Shown piece by piece: positions 1-9,276 of a stretch of 57,802 nt of DNA. The position numbers were made by a program, and so were the translations under genes. The stretch's first letter is position 1. Each line of letters begins with the position of its first letter. Below the pieces are notes generated by a model. It was not told the origin of the DNA. It did no database searches and saw nothing but the letters and a program-made list of their open reading frames with translations. Source of the DNA: Acidimicrobiaceae bacterium (GTDB taxonomy: Bacteria; Actinomycetota; Acidimicrobiia; Acidimicrobiales; RAAP-2); assembly GCA_003155135.1 (NCBI GenBank), contig PMFN01000006.1:1-57802 (forward strand). The letters run 5' to 3'.

Positions 1-1
1 G

Positions 2-85
2 TGTCGGAGGGGGGACTTGAACCCCCACGCCCTTGCGGGCACCAGCCCCTCAAGCTGGCGCGTCTGCCTATTCCGCCACTCCGAC
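2..85 (-). tRNA. tRNA-Leu (anticodon GAG)
   Basis: Read on the minus strand, the segment folds as a class II tRNA. The acceptor arms GTCGGAG and CTCCGAC pair perfectly, the anticodon stem is CCAGC/GCTGG with a seven-base loop TTGAGGG (anticodon GAG, reading CTC), there is a long variable arm, and the T arm contains GGTTCAAGTCC. Position 2 supplies discriminator A and position 1 the first C of a possible CCA; the window edge prevents seeing whether CCA is encoded. Confidence 0.95.
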
Positions 86-163
86 CGGAGCGCCCTTGGA
101 ACTCATCTGAGCAACCCAAGTGCCTGCCGATGCTAGCGCGTGGCCCGAAGCGTCCCGATCGCT

Positions 164-1978
164 CTATTGCCCGGCTGGGATGGTCGGCGTGCCGGTGTAG
201 CTCGAGGGCTCCTTGACCGTCACCGCCCACTGCTCGGCGTTCCAGAACAGGCCGTTCTGGTAGAGCGACGTCGTGACGCCGTTGGTGTACACCGACCACC
301 CGAGGGCGACGGGCTCGGCAAACAGCGGGAGGGCGACCATGTCGTTCCACAGCACGGTGTCAGCCTGGGCGTAGATGGGGGCGGCGGTCACCGGGTTGAG
401 CTGCTGGGCGGCCTGGTCGAGCAGGGAGTTGAGGGTCGGGTCGTTGAAGTTCGACCAACCCTGTGAGCCGTACTGCCCGGGCGGCCCGAGGGAGAGCGAG
501 TACCACGCCCCGGCGAGTGTCGGGTACGGGTTGGTCACGAACGGCAGCAGGGCCATGTCGTCGGTCCCCGTGGCCAGCGCCATGCCAGTGGCGATCGCAT
601 CGGGGGCGGTGCTCACCGTGACGCCGATGCCGGCGTGCTCGAGGTCGGCGACCACGAGCGGGCTGGCCGAGGAGGCCCAGCTGTCGCCGGCGTCGACGAC
701 CAGGCGCACGGTGAACGGGCCGCCGCCTGGCTGGATCCAGGTGCCGTCGGCTGCGCGCACGTCGCCCGCTGCGGCGAGCAGGCGGTCGGTCGCGGCCAGG
801 TCGGCCGTGTCGGCATAGGCGCCGGTCGAGGGCGCGAGCGTGGTGGTGGTGCCGCTCACGGCCGGGTCGGGCACGGTCGGCGGGGCCGGGTAGTAAGGCG
901 AGGACTGGGAGAAGATGTGGCTCTGGGCGGGCACGATGCTCCCGAGCGACCAACCCACAACGCTGTTGACCAGAGCCTGGCGGTCGACGGCATGGGCGAT
1001 GGCCTGGCGTACGCCGACGGCGGCCGTGGCTGGCGCGGTCGTCGAGAATTCGAGTTGGACGATCGACGAGGAGATCTTCTGGCCGGTCTGGGCCGAGGGG
1101 TTCGAGGTGAGCTCGTTCAGCACCGCTTCGGTATACGAGCTGGGTTGGGCCACTTGGACCGTGCCGCGCCGGAAGAGGCTGGCCGCCTGTGCCGGGCTCG
1201 AGGCGATGCGGATCACGAGCCGGTCGAGGTCGGCGGGGATCCCCCACCACTTCGGGTTGCGCACCATGGTGATCTGGCTCGGGGACACGCTCGAGAGCAC
1301 GAAGGGGCCCCCGGAGAGGTCGATGGCCGGGTCGATCGCCGCACACGACGGGTTCCAGCCGACCTTTTCCATGATGTGGGCCGGGAGCAGGTCGGAAAAG
1401 AGCGTGCGCCAGTCGGCGAAAGGCTTCGTGAAGGTGACGGTGACGGTCAGCCCCTTGTTGCTCGGGACCACCGAGGCGATGTCGCGATAGCCGAGGATCG
1501 AGGTTGCGGGGTCGGCCACGAAACTGGGAGCCGATCCCGTCCCGCGCTGCTGCTGCCACGCGTAGATGAAGTCCGCAGCGGTGATCGGGGTGCCGTCAGA
1601 CCACACGGCCTTGGGGTTGATGGTGTAGACGACCTTCTGCGGCGCAAGGCTCACCGTCTCGGCCTGGGTGAGGAGCGCCTGGTCGACTACCGCTTGTCCC
1701 GTGCCCGAGGCCACGAAGGCGCTCGGAAGCACCGGGGAGAGCACGTCGGCCGTCGTGGCGCCCCGGCCGCCCATGGCGTTGGGGTTGCAGCCGGTCGGCG
1801 CCTGGTCGATGGCAGCCGTCAGGGTCCCCCCCGATGCGGGGACGTAGCTGAAGGGTGCCGAGGTGGTGGTCGACGCCGCGCCGATCGAGCCGCAGGCGGC
1901 GACCAGCACGGCCAGGCCGCCAGTGCACACCAGGGCCATCCCGCGCCACCACCGGGGGCGGTGGCCCGGTGCGGTCAC
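164..1978 (-). CDS. ABC transporter substrate-binding lipoprotein, family 5 (peptide/opine type)
   Basis: This 604-residue protein is an extracytoplasmic solute receptor of the SBP_bac_5 family, which captures oligopeptides or similar ligands for an ABC importer. A lipoprotein signal is clear: a basic N-terminus, a hydrophobic stretch and the lipobox VAAC with acylated Cys29. The mature part has the family features, including the segment around VWSDGTPITAADFIYAWQ near residue 125 and a long two-lobe body. It starts at a GTG whose GTGA overlaps the secG stop, so it is translationally coupled to secG although the functions are unrelated. No permease or ATPase genes are adjacent; the oligopeptide transporter operon at 39.0-43.0 kb lacks a receptor and could be its partner, which is inference. 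The ligand cannot be told from sequence. Confidence 0.9.
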   Translation of the reverse strand: MTAPGHRPRWWRGMALVCTGGLAVLVAACGSIGAASTTTSAPFSYVPASGGTLTAAIDQAPTGCNPNAMGGRGATTADVLSPVLPSAFVASGTGQAVVDQALLTQAETVSLAPQKVVYTINPKAVWSDGTPITAADFIYAWQQQRGTGSAPSFVADPATSILGYRDIASVVPSNKGLTVTVTFTKPFADWRTLFSDLLPAHIMEKVGWNPSCAAIDPAIDLSGGPFVLSSVSPSQITMVRNPKWWGIPADLDRLVIRIASSPAQAASLFRRGTVQVAQPSSYTEAVLNELTSNPSAQTGQKISSSIVQLEFSTTAPATAAVGVRQAIAHAVDRQALVNSVVGWSLGSIVPAQSHIFSQSSPYYPAPPTVPDPAVSGTTTTLAPSTGAYADTADLAATDRLLAAAGDVRAADGTWIQPGGGPFTVRLVVDAGDSWASSASPLVVADLEHAGIGVTVSTAPDAIATGMALATGTDDMALLPFVTNPYPTLAGAWYSLSLGPPGQYGSQGWSNFNDPTLNSLLDQAAQQLNPVTAAPIYAQADTVLWNDMVALPLFAEPVALGWSVYTNGVTTSLYQNGLFWNAEQWAVTVKEPSSYTGTPTIPAGQ

Positions 1979-2205
1979 TGCAGCCGAAGATCCAAGGTGA
2001 TGGTGGTGAAGGCGAAGATGAGCGCGACCATGACCGTGATGCGGTCGAGGTTGCGCTCGACGACGGTCGAGCCCTGGGCTGCGGCACCGACGCTGCCGCC
2101 GAACATGTCCGAGAGGCCGCCTCCCTTCCCGCTGTGCATCAGGATGAGGAAGATCAGCCCGAGCGCGGACAGGACCTCGATCACGACGTAGGTAGCGGTC
2201 AACAC
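1975..2205 (-). CDS. secG: Protein translocase subunit SecG
   Basis: A 76-residue small membrane protein of the SecYEG translocon, where SecG assists SecA-driven export across the cytoplasmic membrane. It shows the usual pattern: a hydrophobic helix (VIEVLSALGLIFLILM), the conserved HSGKGGGLSDMFGG loop, and a second hydrophobic helix near the C-terminus (ITVMVALIFAFTTITLDL). Length is normal for the family. The start is GTG at 2205, directly followed by a TTG that could also serve; an AAGGAG lies about 12 bases upstream. It follows tpiA by 35 bases, the usual gap-pgk-tpiA-secG order of actinobacteria, and its stop overlaps the start of the lipoprotein gene. Confidence 0.95.
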   Translation of the reverse strand: MLTATYVVIEVLSALGLIFLILMHSGKGGGLSDMFGGSVGAAAQGSTVVERNLDRITVMVALIFAFTTITLDLRLQ

Positions 2206-2240
2206 CCTTCGGACTCCTTCAACTGCCCCTGGTGGCCTTC

Positions 2241-3047
2241 TCAGGCGGCAGAGGAACGGTAGCAGTCCGAGACCGCCCTGATGATGTCAACAAAGCCCGC
2301 GGCATCGAGGCTCGCCCCGCCGACCAGCAGCCCGTCGACGTCGGGTGCGTCGACCAGTTCGCCGGCGTTGGCGCCCTTGACCGAGCCCCCGTACTGGATG
2401 CGCAGGGCGCGCGCGGCAGGCTCCCCGGCCATCTCGGCGACCACCGAGCGGATGAAGGCGCACGCGTCTTGGGCGTCATCGACGGTGGCCGCGCGACCGG
2501 TGCCGATGGCCCAGATCGGCTCGTAGGCAAGGACCATGGCCCCCACCTGCTCTTTTGCGAGGCCGGTCAGTGCGGTCCGAACCTGGGCTTCCAGGTGCGA
2601 GCTGGTCGCGCCGGCGTCTCGCAACTCCTCGGTCTCGCCGACGCAGAGGATCGGGGTCATCTCGTGGCGCAGCACCGCCCGCAGCGTCAGGGCCACCGCC
2701 TCGTCGGTCATGTCGAAGATCTGGCGGCGCTCGGAGTGCCCGACCAGCACATAGGCGACGCCGAGGCGCGCCAGCATCTGGGGGCTGACCTCGCCGGTGA
2801 ACGCCCCGCGGTCCTCGTAGTAGCAGTGCTGGGCACCGAGACCGAGCGGGAGGCGCTCGCCGTCGATGAGGGACTGCACGGTGCGCAGGTCGGTGAAGGG
2901 CGGGTGAACGGTGACATCGAGCGAGGACACATCGCCCGGCTTGATCCGAAGGCCCAGGTCACGCACGGTGTGCAGCGCTTCGATGTGGTCGTGGTGCATC
3001 TTCCAGTTGCCGCTCACGAGGGGGCGGCGGCTGACGGCGGCGGCCAT
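2241..3047 (-). CDS. tpiA: Triosephosphate isomerase
   Basis: This 268-residue cytosolic enzyme interconverts dihydroxyacetone phosphate and glyceraldehyde 3-phosphate in glycolysis and gluconeogenesis. The TIM-barrel landmarks are all present: SGNWKMH with substrate-binding Asn14 and Lys16, VGHSERR with electrophilic His104, AYEPIWAIGTG with catalytic base Glu176, and the phosphate-gripping QYGGSVK loop. The reading frame is open further upstream, but homology begins at the ATG at 3047, two bases beyond the pgk stop (3050-3052). That places it directly behind pgk in the gap-pgk-tpiA operon, the usual arrangement. Confidence 0.97.
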   Translation of the reverse strand: MAAAVSRRPLVSGNWKMHHDHIEALHTVRDLGLRIKPGDVSSLDVTVHPPFTDLRTVQSLIDGERLPLGLGAQHCYYEDRGAFTGEVSPQMLARLGVAYVLVGHSERRQIFDMTDEAVALTLRAVLRHEMTPILCVGETEELRDAGATSSHLEAQVRTALTGLAKEQVGAMVLAYEPIWAIGTGRAATVDDAQDACAFIRSVVAEMAGEPAARALRIQYGGSVKGANAGELVDAPDVDGLLVGGASLDAAGFVDIIRAVSDCYRSSAA

Positions 3048-3049
3048 CC

Positions 3050-4252
3050 TCAGGCGTTCGCGCCGCGGCGGCCCGGGGCGTTTGGTGCCTGGCGCAGCGC
3101 GTCGAGGGCGGGCAGGTCGCCGTACTCGATGTACTCGAGCGACGCCCCTCCCCCGGTCGAAAGGAAATCGATGCGGTCGACCATGCCGAGGTGCTCGAGG
3201 GCGCTCGCGCTGTCCCCTCCACCCACCACGGTGAACCCCGGGCACTCGGCGACCGCCCGAGCGACGCGACGGGTGCCCGCCGCGAAGCGGGCGTCCTCGA
3301 AGGCGCCGACCGGTCCGTTCCAGAGCAGGGTCCCCGCCGAGGCGATCACCTCGGAGAAGGCTTCGGCGGTCTCGGGCCCGATGTCGAGTCCCTGCCAGCC
3401 ATCGGGGATGTCACAGCCGAGCACCTTCCAGTCGGCGCGCGGGACGTCCTCGCCGTACGTGTGGGCGAAGGCGCCCCCGGGTTCGAGGGCCACCACATCG
3501 GTCGGCAGCACGATGCGCGTCGAGGAGGCGAGCAGCTGGCGGCACTCCTCGGTGAGGGACAGGTCGACCAGGGAGGCGCCGATCTCATGGCCGAGGGCAG
3601 CGAGGAAGGTGAAGGCCATGGCCCCGCCGACGACCAGGGTGTCGACCTTTTCGACGAGCGCCCGCAACACGCCGAGCTTGTCGGCGACCTTGGCGCCGCC
3701 GACGACCGCCACGAAAGGCCGGGCCGGGGTCTCGAGGAGTCTCGCGAGCACCGCCACCTCCTCGGCGACGCGCCGACCCGCCGCGCTCGGCAGGAGGGTC
3801 GGCGGCCCCATGACCGATGCGTGGCGGCGGTGGCACACGCCAAATGCATCGTTCACATAGGCGTCGAAGCCCTCGACCAGTTCAGCGACGAATGCGGGGT
3901 CGTTGGCCTTCTCCCCCGGGTGGAAGCGCAGGTTGTCCGTGAGGGCCACGCCCGGGCACAGCTCGTCCAGGCGACGCTTGACCGGGTCCATGGCCCAGCG
4001 GGGGTCGGGCGCACCCTTGGGCCGGCCGAGGTGCGAGCAGACCGTCACGGCGGCGTCATGGGCGAGGAGCCACTCGAGGGTGGGCAGGGCGGCCCGTATG
4101 CGGAAGTCGTCCGCCACGCGGGTGACGCCGTGCTCGTCCTCTTCGAGGGGCGTGTTGAAGTCGCAGCGCACGAGCACGCGCCGCCCCCCGACGTCGCCCA
4201 GGTCCTCCAAGACCGGCAGGGAAGCGAGCGCCTCGGGTACGCCGTCGCTCAC
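3050..4252 (-). CDS. pgk: Phosphoglycerate kinase
   Basis: A 400-residue two-domain kinase that transfers phosphate between 1,3-bisphosphoglycerate and ADP. The N-terminal signature [10 protein letters not shown], the basic substrate patch around SHLGRPKG, the nucleotide-binding [10 protein letters not shown] and the C-terminal GGGDSASAL and [10 protein letters not shown] loops are present. The open frame extends 47 codons upstream inside gap, but the start is best placed at the GTG at 4252. Its GTGA overlaps the gap stop by four bases and gives the normal family length. Translational coupling to gap fits their consecutive metabolic steps. Confidence 0.96.
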   Translation of the reverse strand: MSDGVPEALASLPVLEDLGDVGGRRVLVRCDFNTPLEEDEHGVTRVADDFRIRAALPTLEWLLAHDAAVTVCSHLGRPKGAPDPRWAMDPVKRRLDELCPGVALTDNLRFHPGEKANDPAFVAELVEGFDAYVNDAFGVCHRRHASVMGPPTLLPSAAGRRVAEEVAVLARLLETPARPFVAVVGGAKVADKLGVLRALVEKVDTLVVGGAMAFTFLAALGHEIGASLVDLSLTEECRQLLASSTRIVLPTDVVALEPGGAFAHTYGEDVPRADWKVLGCDIPDGWQGLDIGPETAEAFSEVIASAGTLLWNGPVGAFEDARFAAGTRRVARAVAECPGFTVVGGGDSASALEHLGMVDRIDFLSTGGGASLEYIEYGDLPALDALRQAPNAPGRRGANA

Positions 4253-5271
4253 GAGCGCCCACCGATGATCTGGACCAGGTCGACCAGGCGGTTCGAGTAG
4301 CCCCACTCGTTGTCGTACCAGCCGAGGATCTTGACGAGGCTGGTGTGTTCGTCGATCCCCTGGACCATGGTCAGCCCGCTGTCGAAGGTGCACGATGCGG
4401 GCGTGCCCACGATGTCCGACGAGACGATCGGGTCCTCGGTGTAGACGAGCACGCCGGCGAGCGGGCCCTCTGTGGCGGCGGCGGCGAACGCGGCGTTCAC
4501 CTCGTCAACGCTCGGGGTGCCCTTGACCACGGCGGTGAAGTCGGTGATGGACCCGACCGGGATCGGGACCCGCAAGGAGGTGCCGTCGAGGCGCCCCTGC
4601 ATCGAGGAGAGCACGATTGCCGTCGACCGTGCGGCCCCCGTGCTCGAGGGCACGATATTGATCGCCGCAGCCCGTGCCCGGCGCAGGTCCTTGTGCTGGA
4701 AGTCGAGGAGGTTCTGGTCGTTGGTGTAGGCGTGGACGGTCGTCATGAGGCCGCTCACGATCTCGAAGGCGTCGTCGAGCACCTTGACCATGGGGACGAA
4801 GCAGTTTGTGGTGCACGACGCGTTCGAGACCACCACGTCGGTGGCCGGGTCGTACTGGTCGTCGTTGACGCCGACGACGAAGGTGGCGTCGGCCCCCTTG
4901 CCCGGCGCCGAGATGACGACCCGGCTCGCCCCACCCTTCAGGTGGCCCGCTGCGTCGTCACGGGCGGTGAATCGGCCGGTCGACTCGATCACGACTTCGG
5001 CGCCGTACTCGCTCCAGGGGAGCAGGGTCGGGTCCTTCTCGGCGAGCACCTTGATCCGCCGACCGCCGACAATGAGGGTGTCGCCGTCGAGCTCGACGTC
5101 GACGGGGATACGACCCTGCGTCGAGTCGTAGCGCAGCAGGTGGGCGAGGGTGGCCGGCGACGTCAGATCGTTGACGGCCACCACCTCGACGTCAGCACCC
5201 TGTTCGATGACCGCCCGAACGAAGTTCCGGCCGATCCGGCCAAAGCCGTTGATCCCAACCCGTACCGTCAT
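4249..5271 (-). CDS. gap: Glyceraldehyde-3-phosphate dehydrogenase, type I
   Basis: This 340-residue NAD-dependent dehydrogenase oxidises and phosphorylates glyceraldehyde 3-phosphate. The Rossmann motif [11 protein letters not shown] is at the N-terminus and the active-site motif SNASCTTNC places the catalytic thiol at Cys153; the C-terminal [11 protein letters not shown] is typical of bacterial type I enzymes. The start is the ATG at 5271, preceded at good spacing by AAAGGAG; a TTG one codon earlier is less likely. It is followed by pgk with a four-base overlap. Upstream, only 31 bases separate it from yvcK, where many actinobacteria carry whiA. Confidence 0.97.
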   Translation of the reverse strand: MTVRVGINGFGRIGRNFVRAVIEQGADVEVVAVNDLTSPATLAHLLRYDSTQGRIPVDVELDGDTLIVGGRRIKVLAEKDPTLLPWSEYGAEVVIESTGRFTARDDAAGHLKGGASRVVISAPGKGADATFVVGVNDDQYDPATDVVVSNASCTTNCFVPMVKVLDDAFEIVSGLMTTVHAYTNDQNLLDFQHKDLRRARAAAINIVPSSTGAARSTAIVLSSMQGRLDGTSLRVPIPVGSITDFTAVVKGTPSVDEVNAAFAAAATEGPLAGVLVYTEDPIVSSDIVGTPASCTFDSGLTMVQGIDEHTSLVKILGWYDNEWGYSNRLVDLVQIIGGRS

Positions 5272-5302
5272 CAACTGCTCCTTTTAGCTCGAAACTGCCC
5301 GA

Positions 5303-6178
5303 TCACTCCATCAGACCGGCGAGTGCTTCCGCCAATCTCAAAGGATCGTGCACCAACTTGCTCGCCCCGGCCAAGGGCCGATCGGCCCTTCTCCCCGAAA
5401 AATCGCCCATCGGCATGCCTGCACTCGTGTCGCACAGGACCACATCGACCTCGATCCCATGGGTTCGGAGGGCGGCAACGTGGTCGGCGACGCTGTAGTC
5501 CGTCGTCTCGGGGCTCTGGGGCCGCATGTTGCACACGAAGACCATCTGGGCCGAGGTGGCGGCCAGGGCGTCGACGATGGCGGGCACCGCCGCTGCGGCC
5601 AGCACACTCGTGTAGAGCGAGCCCGGCCCGATGACCACCTGGTCCGCACGGGCGATGGCGGCGAGGGCCGCCTCGGGCGGGGCGGCGTCCTCGGGCACGA
5701 GGGAGACCCGGTGGATCTTCTCGGTGGCGGCGACCGCCACCTGGCCCGCCACCTCCCAGCCGTCACCCTCGGCCTTCAAGACGACGGGCTCGGTGGTCGC
5801 GGGGAACACCTCGCCGGTCGCCTTCAGCAGGGCGGCCGCCTCGGCGATGCCCGCCACGAGGTCCCCGGTGGCGTCAACCAACCCGGCGAGCACGAGGTTG
5901 CCGAGCGCGTGGCCGGCGAGCTCGCCCTCCTCGAAGCGGTGGGCGAAGGCGCGAGCGAGCACCGAGCCCGGGGCGGCGAGCGCCACCAGGCAGTTGCGCA
6001 CGTCGCCCAGTGCCACCATGTCGAGGAGCTCGCGAAGGCGCCCGCTCGATCCGCCGTCGTCGGCCACCGACACGATGGCCGTGATCGTCGCCGCATAGCA
6101 GCGAGCTGCCCGCAGCGTGGCCGCCGTGCCGTGACCGCCGCCGATGGCAACCATCGCGATGCCGTCACGGCGGGCCAT
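5303..6178 (-). CDS. yvcK: Gluconeogenesis factor YvcK/CuvA family (CofD-like)
   Basis: A 291-residue member of the YvcK family. Characterised members bind UDP-sugars and are required for growth on gluconeogenic carbon sources and for proper cell-wall synthesis. The glycine-rich N-terminal nucleotide-sugar site (IGGGHGTAATLRAAR) and the signature SVADDGGSSGRLRE are conserved, as are GDVRNCLVAL and the central VIGPGSLYTSVLAAAAV segment. Its ATG overlaps the rapZ stop by one base (TGATG), so the two are co-translated. The usual downstream partner whiA is not present; gap follows directly. Confidence 0.95.
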   Translation of the reverse strand: MARRDGIAMVAIGGGHGTAATLRAARCYAATITAIVSVADDGGSSGRLRELLDMVALGDVRNCLVALAAPGSVLARAFAHRFEEGELAGHALGNLVLAGLVDATGDLVAGIAEAAALLKATGEVFPATTEPVVLKAEGDGWEVAGQVAVAATEKIHRVSLVPEDAAPPEAALAAIARADQVVIGPGSLYTSVLAAAAVPAIVDALAATSAQMVFVCNMRPQSPETTDYSVADHVAALRTHGIEVDVVLCDTSAGMPMGDFSGRRADRPLAGASKLVHDPLRLAEALAGLME

Positions 6179-7032
6179 CAGCGCTCGATGTCCCGATGGA
6201 AGACGGTGGTCGCCACCCCGTGCTCGGCGAGCCGGGCGGCGAGGGCCTCGGCGAGGGCGACCGAGCGGTGCCGGCCCCCGGTGCAGCCCATGGCGATGGT
6301 GAGATACGACTTGCCTTCGCGGATGAAGGCCGGCACGGTCATACGCAGGAGATCATCGACCTTCTCCAAGAACTCCATCGTCTCGGGCTGGCCGAGCACG
6401 TAGTCGCGCACCGCCGCGTCGAGCCCACTCTGGGGGCGCAGCTCCTCCACCCAGTAGGGATTCGGCAGGAACCGGCAGTCGAAGACCACGTCGACGTCGA
6501 GCGGGATCCCGTGCTTGTAGCCGAACGAGAGCACCGAGGTCTGCATCCGCTCGGTGCCGTCGTCCCTGCCGAACAGCTCGAGCACCCGGTTGCGGAGCTG
6601 GTTGACGTTGAGCTCGCCCGTGTCGAGGACGACGTCGGCGCGTTGGCGGAGGGGCTCGAGCAGTCGCCGCTCGTCGGCGATGGACTCCTCGACGCCGCGC
6701 GCACCCATCGGGTGCCGGCGACGGTTGCCCTCGAACCGGCGAACGAGGACGTCGTCGGGCGCATCGAGGAACAGGATGCGCACCCGGTGCGCGGCGGCGG
6801 TGAGGGCGTCGACCTCGGGGCCGACGTCCTCGTAATGCTCCCCTCCCCCGCGCCCGATGACCAGGGCGACCCGCTCGGCCTCGGATCCGGGTCGCCCGAC
6901 CAGCTCGCTGACCTTGGTGATGAGGGCGGGCGGCAGCCCGTCGATGACGAACCATCCAATGTCGTCGAGCGATGCCGCGGCGGTGGAACGGCCCGCCCCC
7001 GACATGCCCGCCACCACCAAGAATTCGCTCAT
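6178..7032 (-). CDS. rapZ: RNase adapter / nucleotide-binding protein RapZ (YvcJ)
   Basis: A 284-residue P-loop protein. In Escherichia coli RapZ senses glucosamine-6-phosphate and delivers a small RNA to RNase E; in Gram-positives (YvcJ) it hydrolyses GTP and the RNA role is unproven. The Walker A region GMSGAGRSTAA is near residue 12, and the C-terminal domain carries the family signature GCTGGRHRSVAL near the end. The start is placed at the ATG at 7032; a TTG three codons upstream is possible. It lies between uvrC and yvcK, the standard uvrC-rapZ-yvcK order of Gram-positive bacteria. Confidence 0.95.
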   Translation of the reverse strand: MSEFLVVAGMSGAGRSTAAASLDDIGWFVIDGLPPALITKVSELVGRPGSEAERVALVIGRGGGEHYEDVGPEVDALTAAAHRVRILFLDAPDDVLVRRFEGNRRRHPMGARGVEESIADERRLLEPLRQRADVVLDTGELNVNQLRNRVLELFGRDDGTERMQTSVLSFGYKHGIPLDVDVVFDCRFLPNPYWVEELRPQSGLDAAVRDYVLGQPETMEFLEKVDDLLRMTVPAFIREGKSYLTIAMGCTGGRHRSVALAEALAARLAEHGVATTVFHRDIER

Positions 7033-7072
7033 CGTGGCCAAGTCTCGCCGATCAGCGCCCCGGGCGCGTCCA

Positions 7073-9046
7073 TCACACCGTGACCGTGGGCCCGACGCCG
7101 TGAAGATGGGTGTAGAGGCGCCGCCCCACGTCGTCGGGCAGCCACGTGAGGGCGAGGATGTCCTCCTCGCTTGCCGCGCGCAGCGCCCGCACGCCGCCCA
7201 GCTCCTTCAAGAGCCTGGCCCGGCGTGTCGGCCCGAGGCCGGGCACGCCGTCGAGGGCGCTCGTGGTCATGCGCGCACCGCGCTGTTGGCGGTGGAAGCT
7301 GATGGCGAAGCGGTGCGCCTCATCGCGGACGCGCTGGAGCAGGTAGAGGGCCTCGGTCCCACGGGCGATGCGGATCGGATCCTCCATGCCGGGCCGGTAG
7401 ACCTCTTCGAACTGCTTGGCGAGCGCCGCCAGCTGGATCTGGCCGGCCAGGCCCAGCTCCTCGACGACCCGGATGCCTACCCCGAGCTGACCCTTGCCGC
7501 CGTCGATGAGGAGCAACTGTGGCGGGTAGGCGAACCGGCGGCGAGCCCTCGGCGCCTCCGTGTCCTCGGGCGCGTCGGGCGAGCCCAAGCCCGTTGGGTC
7601 GCGATCGGGGGCCGTTTCCTCGGCCAGGCGTCGCCGGCGTTCCTCGGCCTCGGCCTGCTCGGCCACGAGGGCACTGAGCCGGCGGGTGAGCACCTCTTCC
7701 ATGGCCGCGTAGTCGTCATTGCCCACCACCGTCTTCACCTTGAAGCGTCGGTAGTCGGACTTCTTCGCCAGACCATCTTCGAACACGACCATGGAGCCGA
7801 CGTAGTCGGTTCCCTGCAGGTGGCTCATGTCGTAGCACTCGATGCGCAGTGGGGCCTCGGGCAGGTCGAGGGCCGCCTGGAGCTCGGTGAGGGCGCGCGA
7901 GCGGGCGTTGTGGTCCGACGAGCGCCGCAGCCGGTGGCGCGTGAAGTCCTCCTTGGCGTTGGCGGTCACCATCTGCTGGAGCGAGCGCTTGGCGCCGCGC
8001 CGGGGGACCGCCAGGTGCACCGGACCGTGCCGGAGGGTCTCGAGCCAGGCGCTGAAGGTCTCCTCCTCGTCGGGAAGCTCGGGCACGAGGATGCGCCGGG
8101 GCACCTCCGCACCCGGGGCGCCGTAGAGCTCTTCGAGGATCCGCCCGACGAACTGGGGGTGGGTGAGGTCTTCGACCTTGTCGGCGACGAAGCCGCTTCG
8201 CCCGACCACCCTTCCCCGGCGGACGTAGAAGACCTGCACGGCGGCTTCGAGCTCGTCTTCGGCGATGCCCAGCACGTCGAAGTCCTCGGGTGCGTCGGCA
8301 ACCATCTGCTGGGACTCGGCCGCCTTGCGGACCGCGCCCAGCCGGTCCCGCAGTCGCGCGGCGCGCTCGAATTCGAGATTCGACGCCGCCTGGCGCATCT
8401 CCTCTTCGAGGGCGGCCATGACCGGGGCCGTCTCGCCGGAGAGGAACCGCATGAGGGACTCGACGTAGCCCTGGTACTGCTCGGGCTCGACGGCGCCGAC
8501 GCACGGGCCCGAGCACCGCTCGATGTCATAGAGGAGGCACGGCCGGCCGAGCCGCTCGTGGCGGGCGAACTTGTTGTCCGAGCACGTGCGCACCGGGAAG
8601 CTCCGCAGCAGCAGGTCGAGCGTGTCGCGGATGGCCCCGACGTGGCCGTAGGGCCCGAAGTAGCGCACCCCCTTGCGCTTCTTGCCCCGTACGACCGCAG
8701 GGCGGGGCCACTGCTCGTTGACCGTCACAGCGAGCCAGGGATAGCTCTTGTCGTCCTTCAGGCGGATGTTGAAGCGCGGCTTGTGGGTCTGGATGAGCGA
8801 GTGCTCGAGGATCAGCGCCTCGACCTCGGTCGAGACGACCACCCACTCGACCTGCTCGGCGGCGGCCACCATCTGGGCGGTGCGCACCGGCAGGGCCGAG
8901 GGGTCCTGGAAGTACGAGTTGACCCGGTGGCGCAAGGATTTGGCCTTGCCCACGTAGAGGACCCGGCCATGGCCGTCCAGAAACTGGTAGGAACCCGGGG
9001 CGTCGGGGATCGAGCTGGTGGGCGGGCGGGAGATCACTGCCACCAT
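7073..9046 (-). CDS. uvrC: UvrABC excinuclease subunit C
   Basis: This 657-residue nuclease makes the two incisions around a DNA lesion handed over by UvrB. Domains in order: a GIY-YIG nuclease at about residues 15-95 (the family motif appears as PGSYQF and LYVGKAKSLRHRV), a UVR helical hairpin that contacts UvrB (EEEMRQAASNLEFERAARLR), an RNase H-like second nuclease (RIECYDMSHLQGTDYVGSMV) and a C-terminal helix-hairpin-helix pair (LDGVPGLGPTRRARLLKELG). The frame is open 71 codons further upstream, but conservation begins near the ATG at 9046. It probably heads the operon running to secG; nadA is divergent. Confidence 0.96.
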   Translation of the reverse strand: MVAVISRPPTSSIPDAPGSYQFLDGHGRVLYVGKAKSLRHRVNSYFQDPSALPVRTAQMVAAAEQVEWVVVSTEVEALILEHSLIQTHKPRFNIRLKDDKSYPWLAVTVNEQWPRPAVVRGKKRKGVRYFGPYGHVGAIRDTLDLLLRSFPVRTCSDNKFARHERLGRPCLLYDIERCSGPCVGAVEPEQYQGYVESLMRFLSGETAPVMAALEEEMRQAASNLEFERAARLRDRLGAVRKAAESQQMVADAPEDFDVLGIAEDELEAAVQVFYVRRGRVVGRSGFVADKVEDLTHPQFVGRILEELYGAPGAEVPRRILVPELPDEEETFSAWLETLRHGPVHLAVPRRGAKRSLQQMVTANAKEDFTRHRLRRSSDHNARSRALTELQAALDLPEAPLRIECYDMSHLQGTDYVGSMVVFEDGLAKKSDYRRFKVKTVVGNDDYAAMEEVLTRRLSALVAEQAEAEERRRRLAEETAPDRDPTGLGSPDAPEDTEAPRARRRFAYPPQLLLIDGGKGQLGVGIRVVEELGLAGQIQLAALAKQFEEVYRPGMEDPIRIARGTEALYLLQRVRDEAHRFAISFHRQQRGARMTTSALDGVPGLGPTRRARLLKELGGVRALRAASEEDILALTWLPDDVGRRLYTHLHGVGPTVTV

Positions 9047-9276
9047 TTTCGCGCCCCGACGGCGTGGTCGACGCGCCCGGCCGGCGGCCCGAGCAGGGCG
9101 GACAGAACCCGCAACACGAAGAACAGCGTGGCAGGAGGGAGGAAGGCGCCTACACTGGGTGCGCCGGCCTGGTATCCCGGCAACACACCTCGCACCGAGG
9201 CCGACAACCCCGCGGATGGGCGACCAGGCTGTCCCCGCCGGCCATATCGGAGCGCTCCCCACAGGGGGTATACGAC

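Noticed and set aside
635..2191. A 518-codon plus-strand open frame opposite the receptor and secG
   Set aside because: No motifs, skewed composition, and covers two supported genes on the other strand.
9047..9276. A riboswitch or NAD-responsive operator before nadA
   Set aside because: No conserved stem-loop pattern or palindromic operator could be recognised by eye.
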